The translations under genes were made by a program, and so were the position numbers. Of a DNA stretch of 11,652 nucleotides, positions 1 through 5,855 are shown one piece after another. The stretch comes from a bacterium (lineage in GTDB: Bacteria > Bdellovibrionota_C > UBA2361 > SZUA-149): the NCBI GenBank assembly GCA_003230795.1, contig QIGM01000390.1, positions 1 to 11,652 on the forward strand, in the 5' to 3' direction. The notes under the pieces are model-generated. The model saw only the letters and a list, made by a program, of their open reading frames with translations, made no database searches and was not told the DNA's origin. Numbering within the stretch: position 1 is the stretch's first letter; every line of letters starts with the position of its first letter.

Positions 1-2
1 TG

Positions 3-701
3 CCGAGAAGTCTTTGCAGCGGAAGATGCAATGAACACTGGCCTAGAGATACTCGATTCTTTACCCCCAATTGGCGTAGAGAAGATCGCTTATCCGACCG
101 TTGCAAGCACTGCGCCTACATTGGCAAGGAGGAGAGGAAGCATCAAGGAACGACCCGACGCAACGCGAAACGTGGCCGCGTTCTCTGCCCAGAGGAGGAA
201 GCACGCTTAAGTATAATATTCGCTGAGTACAGCTTCGTAGTCCCAAATATTCTCCTTCAGTATCTTTTCCGACTTGGCAAAGAAACTATGAGTAGACTTT
301 GGCGCGAGGAAGGAGTCTCCATGACAATGAAACGTTCTAGGGAGACGAACTGGCGTTGGTATTTCAGGAAGCACATTCCAGAGCTGCCCTTGCTTAGCGA
401 AAAGGAAGTTGGAATGCTCTATCTTCTCACTCGAAAACTCGATCAGTATATCGACAATCGTTTCAAGCCAGATCGTGCACTTCGTGCGATCCTAGACGAA
501 GAATCGCTTCGAATCAGATGCTCCACCGAGGACGCACCGAATGGCCTAACTTGCCGAAAGTGTCAGCGCTTCTATCCGGCAACTACGTTCTTCTTTCGGC
601 GTAGAAAGGACGAGGTGGAGAACCATTGTAAGGTTTGTGAAAGCTACGCGAAGTCGCAGCTACGTCGGAAACGACTGGAAAGGAGGTTTGGCGACATGTA
701 G
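3..701 (+). CDS. Protein with two zinc-ribbon-like motifs, 5' end outside window
   Basis: I do not recognise a named family. The frame that ends at the TAG at 699-701 is open without a stop to the left edge, so at least 232 C-terminal residues are visible. The ATG at 288 is therefore probably internal. Near the start of the visible part is a four-cysteine motif (Cys at codons 5, 9, 34 and 37, nucleotides 15-113) with an RFFTPNWRRED stretch between the knuckles. A second motif lies at 552-638 (CRKC ... CKVC, with an FFFRRRKDE stretch between). Both resemble the short zinc ribbons of phage- and HNH-associated proteins, but no HNH or other catalytic motif is visible here. A helical, charged segment of about 140 residues separates them, and a basic tail ends the protein. 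The first knuckle is spaced C-x3-C instead of the usual C-x2-C. Nucleic-acid binding is an inference. Confidence 0.7.
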   Translation, partial: PRSLCSGRCNEHWPRDTRFFTPNWRREDRLSDRCKHCAYIGKEERKHQGTTRRNAKRGRVLCPEEEARLSIIFAEYSFVVPNILLQYLFRLGKETMSRLWREEGVSMTMKRSRETNWRWYFRKHIPELPLLSEKEVGMLYLLTRKLDQYIDNRFKPDRALRAILDEESLRIRCSTEDAPNGLTCRKCQRFYPATTFFFRRRKDEVENHCKVCESYAKSQLRRKRLERRFGDM

Positions 702-911
702 ACGGCAGAGAAGGGTAAAAACCCTGCACGTCGAAACTGAATATGGTTTAGACACGTCTACAATTTTTGGACACAAGAGTTCTAAGCACTTCCGCAGCGG
801 TGTCCGTCAAATCAGGGGAGAGTCAGTCGCTTGTTTGATTAGTTTATGTAACCATCTAAAATAATTAGATTTATTTCCTTCCGCAAGTCTCATGTAGGTG
901 GTTATTCAGCC

Positions 912-952
912 ATACTTGAAAATTCGTTGTGATGCGTTGAATTTTCAAGTAT
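912..952. repeat. Perfect 14-bp inverted repeat in front of the ATPase gene
   Basis: The left arm at 912-925 (ATACTTGAAAATTC) is exactly complementary to the right arm at 939-952 (GAATTTTCAAGTAT), with a 13-base centre at 926-938. The arms are exact over all 14 positions. The right arm ends nine bases before the ATG at 962. It overlaps the promoter predicted at 927-955, so an operator for a dimeric regulator, possibly the gene product itself, is the simplest reading. A hairpin in RNA from upstream transcription is an alternative. Confidence 0.9.
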
Positions 953-955
953 AGT
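927..955 (+). promoter_or_regulatory. Predicted sigma70-like promoter of the ATPase gene
   Basis: The -35 TTGTGA (927-932) is separated by 17 bases from the -10 TATAGT (950-955). If the last -10 base is at -7, transcription starts at 962, which is the A of the start codon. No Shine-Dalgarno sequence is visible upstream of the ATG, which fits a leaderless mRNA. The -35 lies in the centre of the inverted repeat and the -10 overlaps its right arm. This is a by-eye match; the -35 agrees with consensus at only four of six positions. Confidence 0.45.
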
Positions 956-961
956 ATCTAT

Positions 962-2125
962 ATGCCTGAAACTATTAAAAGAAATACATATATGAAAGCA
1001 ATCTCTGACGAATTCCAGATTCATCCAATTGTTGCCATTCTCGGTCCTCGCCAATGCGGAAAAACTTCTCTGGCTAAACACTTCCTAAAATCAAATAACA
1101 AACAATTCCACTTCTTCGATCTAGAAAATCCGCGAGATCTCGCAAAGCTCGAAGACCCAATGCTGGCCTTGGAACACCTCGAAGGAATAATAGTTATAGA
1201 TGAAATCCAACGAAGAGAAGAACTGTTTCCAATTCTTCGAGTCTTGGTAGATCAAGAAAAAGAAAAACGACAATTCCTCATTCTTGGCAGCGCTTCACGC
1301 GACTTAATCAATCAAAGTTCAGAAACTCTCGCAGGACGAATTGGGTATTTAGAACTCACTCCATTTACACTCAACGAAGTCGATTCAAAAAATCAGCGGA
1401 CTCACTGGATCCGTGGAGGTTTTCCACTATCATACCTCTCGAAGAACGAAATAAACAGTATACGATGGCGCGAATCGTTTGTTTCAACATTTCTAGAACG
1501 AGATATTCCAAATCTAGGAATTAACATACCAGCGAAAACTCTTCGTCGCTTCTGGACCATGCTCGCACATTACCATGGTCAGATCGTAAACTTCTCTCAA
1601 ATTGCCAATTCAATTCAGTCCTCTGACACAACCGTGCGACGTTACCTAGACATTTTAGAGGGCACATACATGGTAAGAGTGCTTCAACCATGGCATGGTA
1701 ACTTAAAGAAGCGACAAGTAAAATCTCCAAAAATCTACATCCGAGACACTGGACTCCTTCACGTATTGCTTGGAATTAAAAACGAAGGGGAATTACTCGG
1801 CCACCCAAAATGTGGTGCTTCGTTTGAAGGTTATTGCCTAGAGGAGATCGCAAGACTATTTCCAGATAAGCAGCAATACTTTTGGGCTACTCACGCGGGA
1901 GCTGAATTAGACTTGCTGCTTGAGAATGGCCCAGAAAAAATCGGATTTGAATTTAAATTCTCAAGCTCACCTAAAATAACAAAATCAATGAAATCCGCAA
2001 TTAAGTCTTTAGAACTGAAAAGTCTAAAACTAATAATTCCTGGAAAAGAAGAATTTCCATCGTCAAAGCAAGTGACAGTGACTGGAATCGAAACTTTCTT
2101 GAAACAAAGCTACGCCACAAAATGA
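962..2125 (+). CDS. AAA_14 / DUF4143 family ATPase
   Basis: This 387-residue protein has the usual length and domain order of the ATPases annotated as AAA_14 plus DUF4143. Walker A is GPRQCGKTS at residues 28-36, and Walker B is IIVIDE at 76-81. A sensor-like LILGSAS stretch follows at 106-112, and AGR near 126 is a possible arginine finger. Residues about 200-271 look like a winged helix. The C-terminus has a PD-(D/E)XK-like pattern: Glu in SFEGYCLEEIA (288-297), Asp317 in AELDLLL, and EFK at 330-332. The fold is therefore probably intact. The substrate of this family is unknown to me; nuclease or mobile-element roles are inference. The ATG at 962 is kept because the IKRNTYMKAI stretch before the ATPase core is typical of the family. 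Codon use is A/T-rich compared with the genes to the right, suggesting acquisition. No partner toxin or second subunit is adjacent. Confidence 0.88.
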   Translation: MPETIKRNTYMKAISDEFQIHPIVAILGPRQCGKTSLAKHFLKSNNKQFHFFDLENPRDLAKLEDPMLALEHLEGIIVIDEIQRREELFPILRVLVDQEKEKRQFLILGSASRDLINQSSETLAGRIGYLELTPFTLNEVDSKNQRTHWIRGGFPLSYLSKNEINSIRWRESFVSTFLERDIPNLGINIPAKTLRRFWTMLAHYHGQIVNFSQIANSIQSSDTTVRRYLDILEGTYMVRVLQPWHGNLKKRQVKSPKIYIRDTGLLHVLLGIKNEGELLGHPKCGASFEGYCLEEIARLFPDKQQYFWATHAGAELDLLLENGPEKIGFEFKFSSSPKITKSMKSAIKSLELKSLKLIIPGKEEFPSSKQVTVTGIETFLKQSYATK

Positions 2126-2127
2126 AA

Positions 2128-2152
2128 GTTTAAAAAGGCCCTGTTTAAAAAG
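2128..2152. repeat. Short direct repeat downstream of the ATPase gene
   Basis: The 10-base sequence GTTTAAAAAG occurs at 2128-2137 and again at 2143-2152, in the 32-bp gap between two convergent stop codons. No terminator-like stem is visible there. It is short and A/T-rich, so chance is a reasonable explanation. Confidence 0.4.
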
Positions 2153-2157
2153 TTTGC

Positions 2158-2739
2158 TTAAAATGAACGTGTGATACGTTGGAGTGAGCGTTGCGCAGAG
2201 TGCGCGACGTATTTGTTTCTGTCCGACTGCACAGCACGTTGAAGCGCGGGTATACCTTGCCTTGAGCCGATTTTGCCAAGAGATCGCGCAGCCGCTCGTC
2301 GCACCCACTTACTTGAGTCAAAGCGTAGCGCACGCCCTAGCTCATCAACTGCTGGAGATGCGTAGCTTCCCATCATACCAAGATCGCTTGCGGCATGAGT
2401 CCGCACGATTTCGTCCCCACGCTCTAATTGCCTCAACAATAAACTAAGCTTCCTCGCTCGCTTACTTAGACGAGGAGAACGCCGTGGTTGTGGAGCTGAC
2501 CGACTTCGCAAAGCCGCACTTTTAACATCCGCTATAGCTCCCGGAGGTTGGGGCGCGAAGAAATGAACGATAGGGTCCTGACTAATCGCACAAGATTTCT
2601 CGTACGCGTATGAGGTCGCACTTCCTGTTGGAGACTGAGGTAGATCAGATTCGATAAATGGTACAAACACTACGCAGCCACTAAGCGCCAGTGTTGATGC
2701 ACTAACTATAACTGCTTTGATATATCTCTGAAGTCTCAT
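2158..2739 (-). CDS. Small HEAT-repeat lipoprotein
   Basis: The 193-residue product begins with a short basic n-region, a hydrophobic stretch and a lipobox LALSGC at residues 17-22. It should be cleaved by signal peptidase II and lipidated at Cys22. There is no Asp at +2 after the Cys; in enterobacterial rules that points to the outer membrane, but the rule may not hold here. Residues about 30-100 are Pro/Ser/Arg-rich and probably unstructured. Residues about 109-190 contain two to three HEAT-like helical repeats, for example the ones ending AASDLG and AARSLGKIG and a degenerate third. HEAT repeats are protein-binding scaffolds, so a periplasmic interaction role is an inference. The start is supported by GAGGG seven bases before the ATG at 2739. 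It stands alone and converges with the ATPase gene. No specific function is recognised. Confidence 0.8.
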   Translation of the reverse strand: MRLQRYIKAVIVSASTLALSGCVVFVPFIESDLPQSPTGSATSYAYEKSCAISQDPIVHFFAPQPPGAIADVKSAALRSRSAPQPRRSPRLSKRARKLSLLLRQLERGDEIVRTHAASDLGMMGSYASPAVDELGRALRFDSSKWVRRAAARSLGKIGSRQGIPALQRAVQSDRNKYVAHSAQRSLQRITRSF

Positions 2740-2815
2740 CCAATTGCCCTCGTAACGACTACGCAGCTTTCTCTTTGCTACTTCTATGTAGTCGTCCGAT
2801 TTCTTCCCTACGTTG

Positions 2816-2847
2816 AGCAGAATTCTGCTATCTGAACTTTGATAGCA
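2816..2847. repeat. Overlapping palindrome and stem-loop upstream of the lipoprotein gene
   Basis: A perfect 14-bp palindrome (AGCAGAATTCTGCT) lies at 2816-2829. Its right half overlaps a second structure, a 7-bp stem with TGCTATC at 2826-2832, an 8-base loop and GATAGCA at 2841-2847. In RNA the two would be mutually exclusive. The pair lies in the 210-bp gap between the lipoprotein gene and the upstream small gene. I saw no convincing promoter or poly-T terminator in that gap. Confidence 0.45.
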
Positions 2848-2949
2848 AAGTACTTGGGATTCGGAAACAGGATTCTCCCCTAATTCTGGGCAATTAGAGT
2901 TATCAAGCTAATGTAAGGGCTGGTTTGGATGTCGTTCTTGATGCCTTGT

Positions 2950-3225
2950 TTAGGAACCGGCGATTAGCTCGAATGCGAGCATGATAATCATTACGGTCAG
3001 GATCAGCACTCCGCCCGCCTTGAGGTAGAATAAAGGATCTCCAACCATCGAGCCCCCTACCGTGCCTAGCGTATCGAAAATTGCAGCGATATCTATGCTG
3101 CCCGCTGCTGCCGCATCAGCCGCCGGAGCGGCCGTCTGAGAGCCTTGCTGCAGGGCTTCAGCTGGTGCCTCCGACTCTGCCAATGACTCCTTCATCTGCT
3201 GAATTAACTCTCGCTCCCTGCTCAT
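2950..3225 (-). CDS. Small protein with one C-terminal membrane segment, unknown function
   Basis: The 91-residue product is not recognised. Residues 1-30 are charged and helical (SRERELIQQMKESLAES). Residues about 30-45 are an Ala/Gln/Pro-rich linker. Residues about 69-90 (LKAGGVLILTVMIIMLAFELI) form one membrane helix close to the C-terminus, so a tail-anchored or simple bitopic membrane protein is likely. I place the start at the ATG at 3225: GGAG sits six bases upstream of it (3231-3234). The frame could be extended to a TTG at 3237, but that codon overlaps the same ribosome binding site. The gene lies 168 bp downstream of the brkB-like stop on the same strand, so it may be read through from that operon or have its own promoter. 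Confidence 0.6.
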   Translation of the reverse strand: MSRERELIQQMKESLAESEAPAEALQQGSQTAAPAADAAAAGSIDIAAIFDTLGTVGGSMVGDPLFYLKAGGVLILTVMIIMLAFELIAGS

Positions 3226-3230
3226 TAGGA

Positions 3231-3234
3231 TCTC
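3231..3234 (-). promoter_or_regulatory. Ribosome binding site fixing the start of the small membrane protein
   Basis: GGAG on the minus strand lies six bases before the ATG at 3223-3225. It overlaps the alternative in-frame TTG at 3237, which argues against that codon as the start. Confidence 0.65.
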
Positions 3235-3360
3235 CAACTAAAAGAAATTTCACACTATCCTGCCTACTACGGAAGTTATGGGAATATGGGAATCAACAGA
3301 TACAAAAGAAAGATGACGGACGCTAAGTCACTAGAATAACGCCGTATTAAATGGACGTCC

Positions 3361-3411
3361 TACTCAAGCATACCCCCTACTCAAGCATACCCCCTACTCA
3401 AGCATACCCTG
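3361..3411. repeat. Three tandem 17-bp repeats across the brkB-like stop codon
   Basis: The unit TACTCAAGCATACCCCC occurs exactly at 3361-3377 and 3378-3394. A third copy at 3395-3411 differs only in the last two bases. The copies are contiguous. On the minus strand the copy at 3395-3411 encodes the last residues (QGMLE) and most of the stop codon of the upstream gene, and the other two copies lie just beyond it. Each copy contains an in-line TAG on the minus strand. The unit is not a multiple of three, so copy-number changes would extend the 3' untranslated region without altering the protein. Slipped-strand amplification is the likely origin. Confidence 0.9.
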
Positions 3412-4971
3412 TGCTCGGAGAAAATCAGATAGAGTCCAGTCATTCACTGAAACCGACTTCTCAGTGCTATGCGCCGTATTCTTTACCGCCTGCACGAAAC
3501 TCATTTCGTACGGATCACTATCTTCCTCACAATGCGCGAGAGATTTTAGGTGAGTTTTGGAATGAAAAGCATTAACGACGTCCTGCACCTTTATCTTATC
3601 GGGCATGCGCAAGAGAGAACGCGTGTGCCCACGCGTATCTGAGGAAGTGATGAGTCCGGCATCGGCTAGAATCTCCAAGCAGCTTCTAACTAGCACTGGG
3701 TCAGAACCAGTCTCCACCGCAATCTCGCTCTCGGTCGGAGGACGATCTCCGTTAAGAAATCTACATCCGATAGAGTAGAGAATCCGCAGACCGAGCACCG
3801 CACCGATTTCTCCTAAGTCGCTCGCGTATTTCCTCAAACTAGTGAGCATTTTAATACTACCGGAGAGATAGCTAATCTCTGCGCCGAATAGCACCACGCA
3901 CCATACGCAATAAAGCCAAAAGAGAAATAGTGGAATGGTAACCAACACTCCGTAGAAGGTGCTGTAAGTCGAAGATACACTAATATAATAAGCGAAGGCT
4001 CTCTTCATTAGTTCAAAGCCGACCGCTGACACTATTGCTCCAAAGGCCGCGTCCTTCAACTGCACGGTAGCGGCAGGTAGCTTGTAGAACATCAAGGTAA
4101 GCGCCAACCAGATGGCGCCTATCGGCACAAGAAAATTAAGTATCGGAAGAAAGTTAGAGTTAAAGAGTGGATGTGACTCGGTCACCTGCCCAAACTGCGA
4201 ATACCAGTAAAACGAAATCGCAATCAAGAGTGGCCCAAGAGAAATAACCGCCCAGAAGCTGATTACTTTTGAGACCACTCCCTGATCAGACGTGACTCGC
4301 CATACGGCATTCAAGGCACTTTCAATGGTGTTTAACAGTGCAATTCCTATAAAGAGCAGGATTCCGAGAGTAACGACACCGGCATCCCTTACACTATTTC
4401 CAAGTTCTTTTAAGACATCAAACACTTGGCGATTAAGCGTATCGAGAAGATTGTCATCAACGGGAAGCAATGTAACGAGCTCCTTTTTCAGCACATCTTG
4501 CTGAAACTCCTCACCCGCAAGTCGGTAAGACCCTCGAAGCGTCTTCAGCACAACATTCTGAACTTCGGTCGATTCCTTCACGGTTAGAGGTGCATTCAAG
4601 CCCCCTGAGCCAGCACCTAAAAAAGCACGCACTTTCTCCCGCAAGGCGTTGGGATCAAACGAGTCTCCAAGATCTTCCGATTGCCGTTCAATAAACTGCA
4701 CCACATCAGAATAGGCCTCTCCCCTACTCTTTTTCTCTATATCGGAGGAAGGCAGCACCTGCTCGAGAATGCTCTCTAAATAGGCCTGCCCTTCCGCAAC
4801 GGCAAAACCCTTAAAAAGCGCAAAGGTAAGTGCACTAATCGGCACCAGGGCAAACAAAGTAGTGTAAGCAAGCGATGATGCTCTGGAGAAACAATCATCC
4901 CAGTAAAACTTATAGGCAGCATTTCCAACTACTCGGAAGAACCACTTGAATGGATGTAAGAGATCTATCAT
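3394..4971 (-). CDS. YihY/BrkB family inner-membrane protein, enlarged, with winged-helix-like tail
   Basis: The 525-residue product matches the YihY/virulence factor BrkB family (once misnamed RNase BN). Membrane segments lie near residues 35-57, 195-215, 236-256, 275-297, 306-325 and 338-365. Family-like sequences include SLAYTTLFALVPISAL, ALNAVWR, LGPLLIAISFYWY and YGVLVTIPLFLFWLY. Ordinary members are about 290-450 residues. Here the loop between the first and second membrane segments is about 140 residues rather than about 40. Residues about 385-470 look like a winged helix (SEIAVETGSDPVLVRSCLEI, then ADAGLI), followed by a polar tail of about 55 residues. The biochemical function of the family is not established; a transport-like role is inference. 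The start is five bases after the mtnP stop, so it is the last member of the tight gene train. The stop lies inside a 17-bp tandem repeat. Confidence 0.85.
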   Translation of the reverse strand: MIDLLHPFKWFFRVVGNAAYKFYWDDCFSRASSLAYTTLFALVPISALTFALFKGFAVAEGQAYLESILEQVLPSSDIEKKSRGEAYSDVVQFIERQSEDLGDSFDPNALREKVRAFLGAGSGGLNAPLTVKESTEVQNVVLKTLRGSYRLAGEEFQQDVLKKELVTLLPVDDNLLDTLNRQVFDVLKELGNSVRDAGVVTLGILLFIGIALLNTIESALNAVWRVTSDQGVVSKVISFWAVISLGPLLIAISFYWYSQFGQVTESHPLFNSNFLPILNFLVPIGAIWLALTLMFYKLPAATVQLKDAAFGAIVSAVGFELMKRAFAYYISVSSTYSTFYGVLVTIPLFLFWLYCVWCVVLFGAEISYLSGSIKMLTSLRKYASDLGEIGAVLGLRILYSIGCRFLNGDRPPTESEIAVETGSDPVLVRSCLEILADAGLITSSDTRGHTRSLLRMPDKIKVQDVVNAFHSKTHLKSLAHCEEDSDPYEMSFVQAVKNTAHSTEKSVSVNDWTLSDFLRAQGMLE

Positions 4972-4976
4972 ATGCC

Positions 4977-5855
4977 CTAAGTAATGCGCTGTCCGATTAT
5001 TGCTTCCAATTTGGTCTTGGTCGCGTCCGGAATATTCTCCGGCGCTGTGATGATGGCGTATTTTAACGCTTCAGCAGCAAGTTCAGAAGGCCGAAGCTCC
5101 GCTAGCTTTGGCACCGCGTCTGCAAGAACCGCCTTTGCGAGTTCCGCATTTCCGGCCATAGTTGCCATGATATCGTTAACATCCACATCATCCGTTGCAC
5201 TTCTCCAGCAATCATAGTCAGTGACCATGGCCAGTGTAGCGTAGGAAAGCTCCGCTTCGCGGGCAAGCTTGGCTTCAGGCAAGGCCGTCATGCCAATAAT
5301 GGATGCTCCCCAGGAACGGTAAAGATGCGACTCTGCTCGAGTGGAAAATGCTGGGCCTTCCATTACGACGCAGGCTCCGCCTTTATGCACAGCAGATCCC
5401 CGTGAGGCTGCAATCTTCTCAGTCGATTCGAAGAGCTGCTGACTAAGCACCGGACAATAGGGATCTGCAAATGCCACATGCGCAACAATGCCGTCACCAA
5501 AAAAGGTATTCTCACGCAAACGCGTACGATCGATTAGCTGATCCGGGATTACTACCTGCCCGGGTGCATACTCTTCGCGAAGGCTCCCTACCGCGCTCAC
5601 ACTGATACACCAAGAGGCTCCAAGCATCTTCAGCGCATATATGTTCGCCTTATAATTAATCTCTGTAGGTAAGAGTTGATGTCCGGGAGCATGGCGAGAG
5701 ATAAAGAACAGCTCAGATTCACCAAGGGTTCCACGCGTGATTTCAGAGGATGGCGCTCCAAAGGGCGTTTCCACGTTGAGAGTTTCTACGCTCTCAAGAC
5801 CGTCTAGCCCATAGAGCCCAGTTCCACCGATAATTCCAACTCGCGTTTTCGACAT
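4977..5855 (-). CDS. mtnP: S-methyl-5'-thioadenosine phosphorylase
   Basis: This cytoplasmic enzyme phosphorolyses methylthioadenosine to adenine and 5-methylthioribose-1-phosphate in methionine and adenine salvage. It has the PNP/MTAP class II pattern. Counting from the upstream of the two adjacent ATGs, the motifs are GGTGLYG (11-17, phosphate loop), SRHAPGH (54-60), SAVGSL (88-93), MEGPAFSTRAES (166-177) and TDYDCW (213-218). The Asp pair in TDYD is typical of 6-aminopurine (MTA) specificity rather than Asn-type PNPs, so an inosine/guanosine phosphorylase is less likely. The human-like SRHG is SRHA here. Two adjacent ATGs exist. I chose the second (5853-5855) because AAGGA abuts the first; the choice changes the protein by one residue (292 against 293). 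The start overlaps the rlmN TGA by one base (TGATG), implying translational coupling. Confidence 0.93.
   Translation of the reverse strand: MSKTRVGIIGGTGLYGLDGLESVETLNVETPFGAPSSEITRGTLGESELFFISRHAPGHQLLPTEINYKANIYALKMLGASWCISVSAVGSLREEYAPGQVVIPDQLIDRTRLRENTFFGDGIVAHVAFADPYCPVLSQQLFESTEKIAASRGSAVHKGGACVVMEGPAFSTRAESHLYRSWGASIIGMTALPEAKLAREAELSYATLAMVTDYDCWRSATDDVDVNDIMATMAGNAELAKAVLADAVPKLAELRPSELAAEALKYAIITAPENIPDATKTKLEAIIGQRIT

Larger units (their letters stand above)
702..961. other. A/T-rich intergenic spacer upstream of the ATPase gene
   Basis: There is no convincing gene here. The only short reading frame (637-864) overlaps the preceding gene in another frame and has no family resemblance. 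Composition becomes visibly A/T-rich from about 830. At 854-870 there is a weak 6-bp hairpin (ATCTAA / TTAGAT, 5-base loop) followed by a T-rich stretch. It is too A/T-rich to call a terminator with confidence. The right end carries the inverted repeat and promoter listed separately. Confidence 0.6.

Noticed and set aside
749..775. Rho-independent terminator after the zinc-ribbon gene
   Set aside because: TAGAC/GTCTA is only a 5-bp stem with a 2-base centre, followed by a short T-run; too weak to call.
637..864. Plus-strand frame of 75 codons
   Set aside because: It overlaps the end of the zinc-ribbon gene in another frame, has no ribosome binding site or family resemblance, and runs into the A/T-rich spacer.
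2126..2157. Bidirectional terminator between the convergent ATPase and lipoprotein genes
   Set aside because: The gap holds a direct repeat rather than an inverted one, so no stable stem is seen.
2184..2447. 87-codon plus-strand frame opposite the lipoprotein gene
   Set aside because: The minus-strand frame has a lipobox, HEAT repeats and a good ribosome binding site; this one has none.
3361..3411. CRISPR array
   Set aside because: The 17-bp units are contiguous with no spacers and there are no cas genes.
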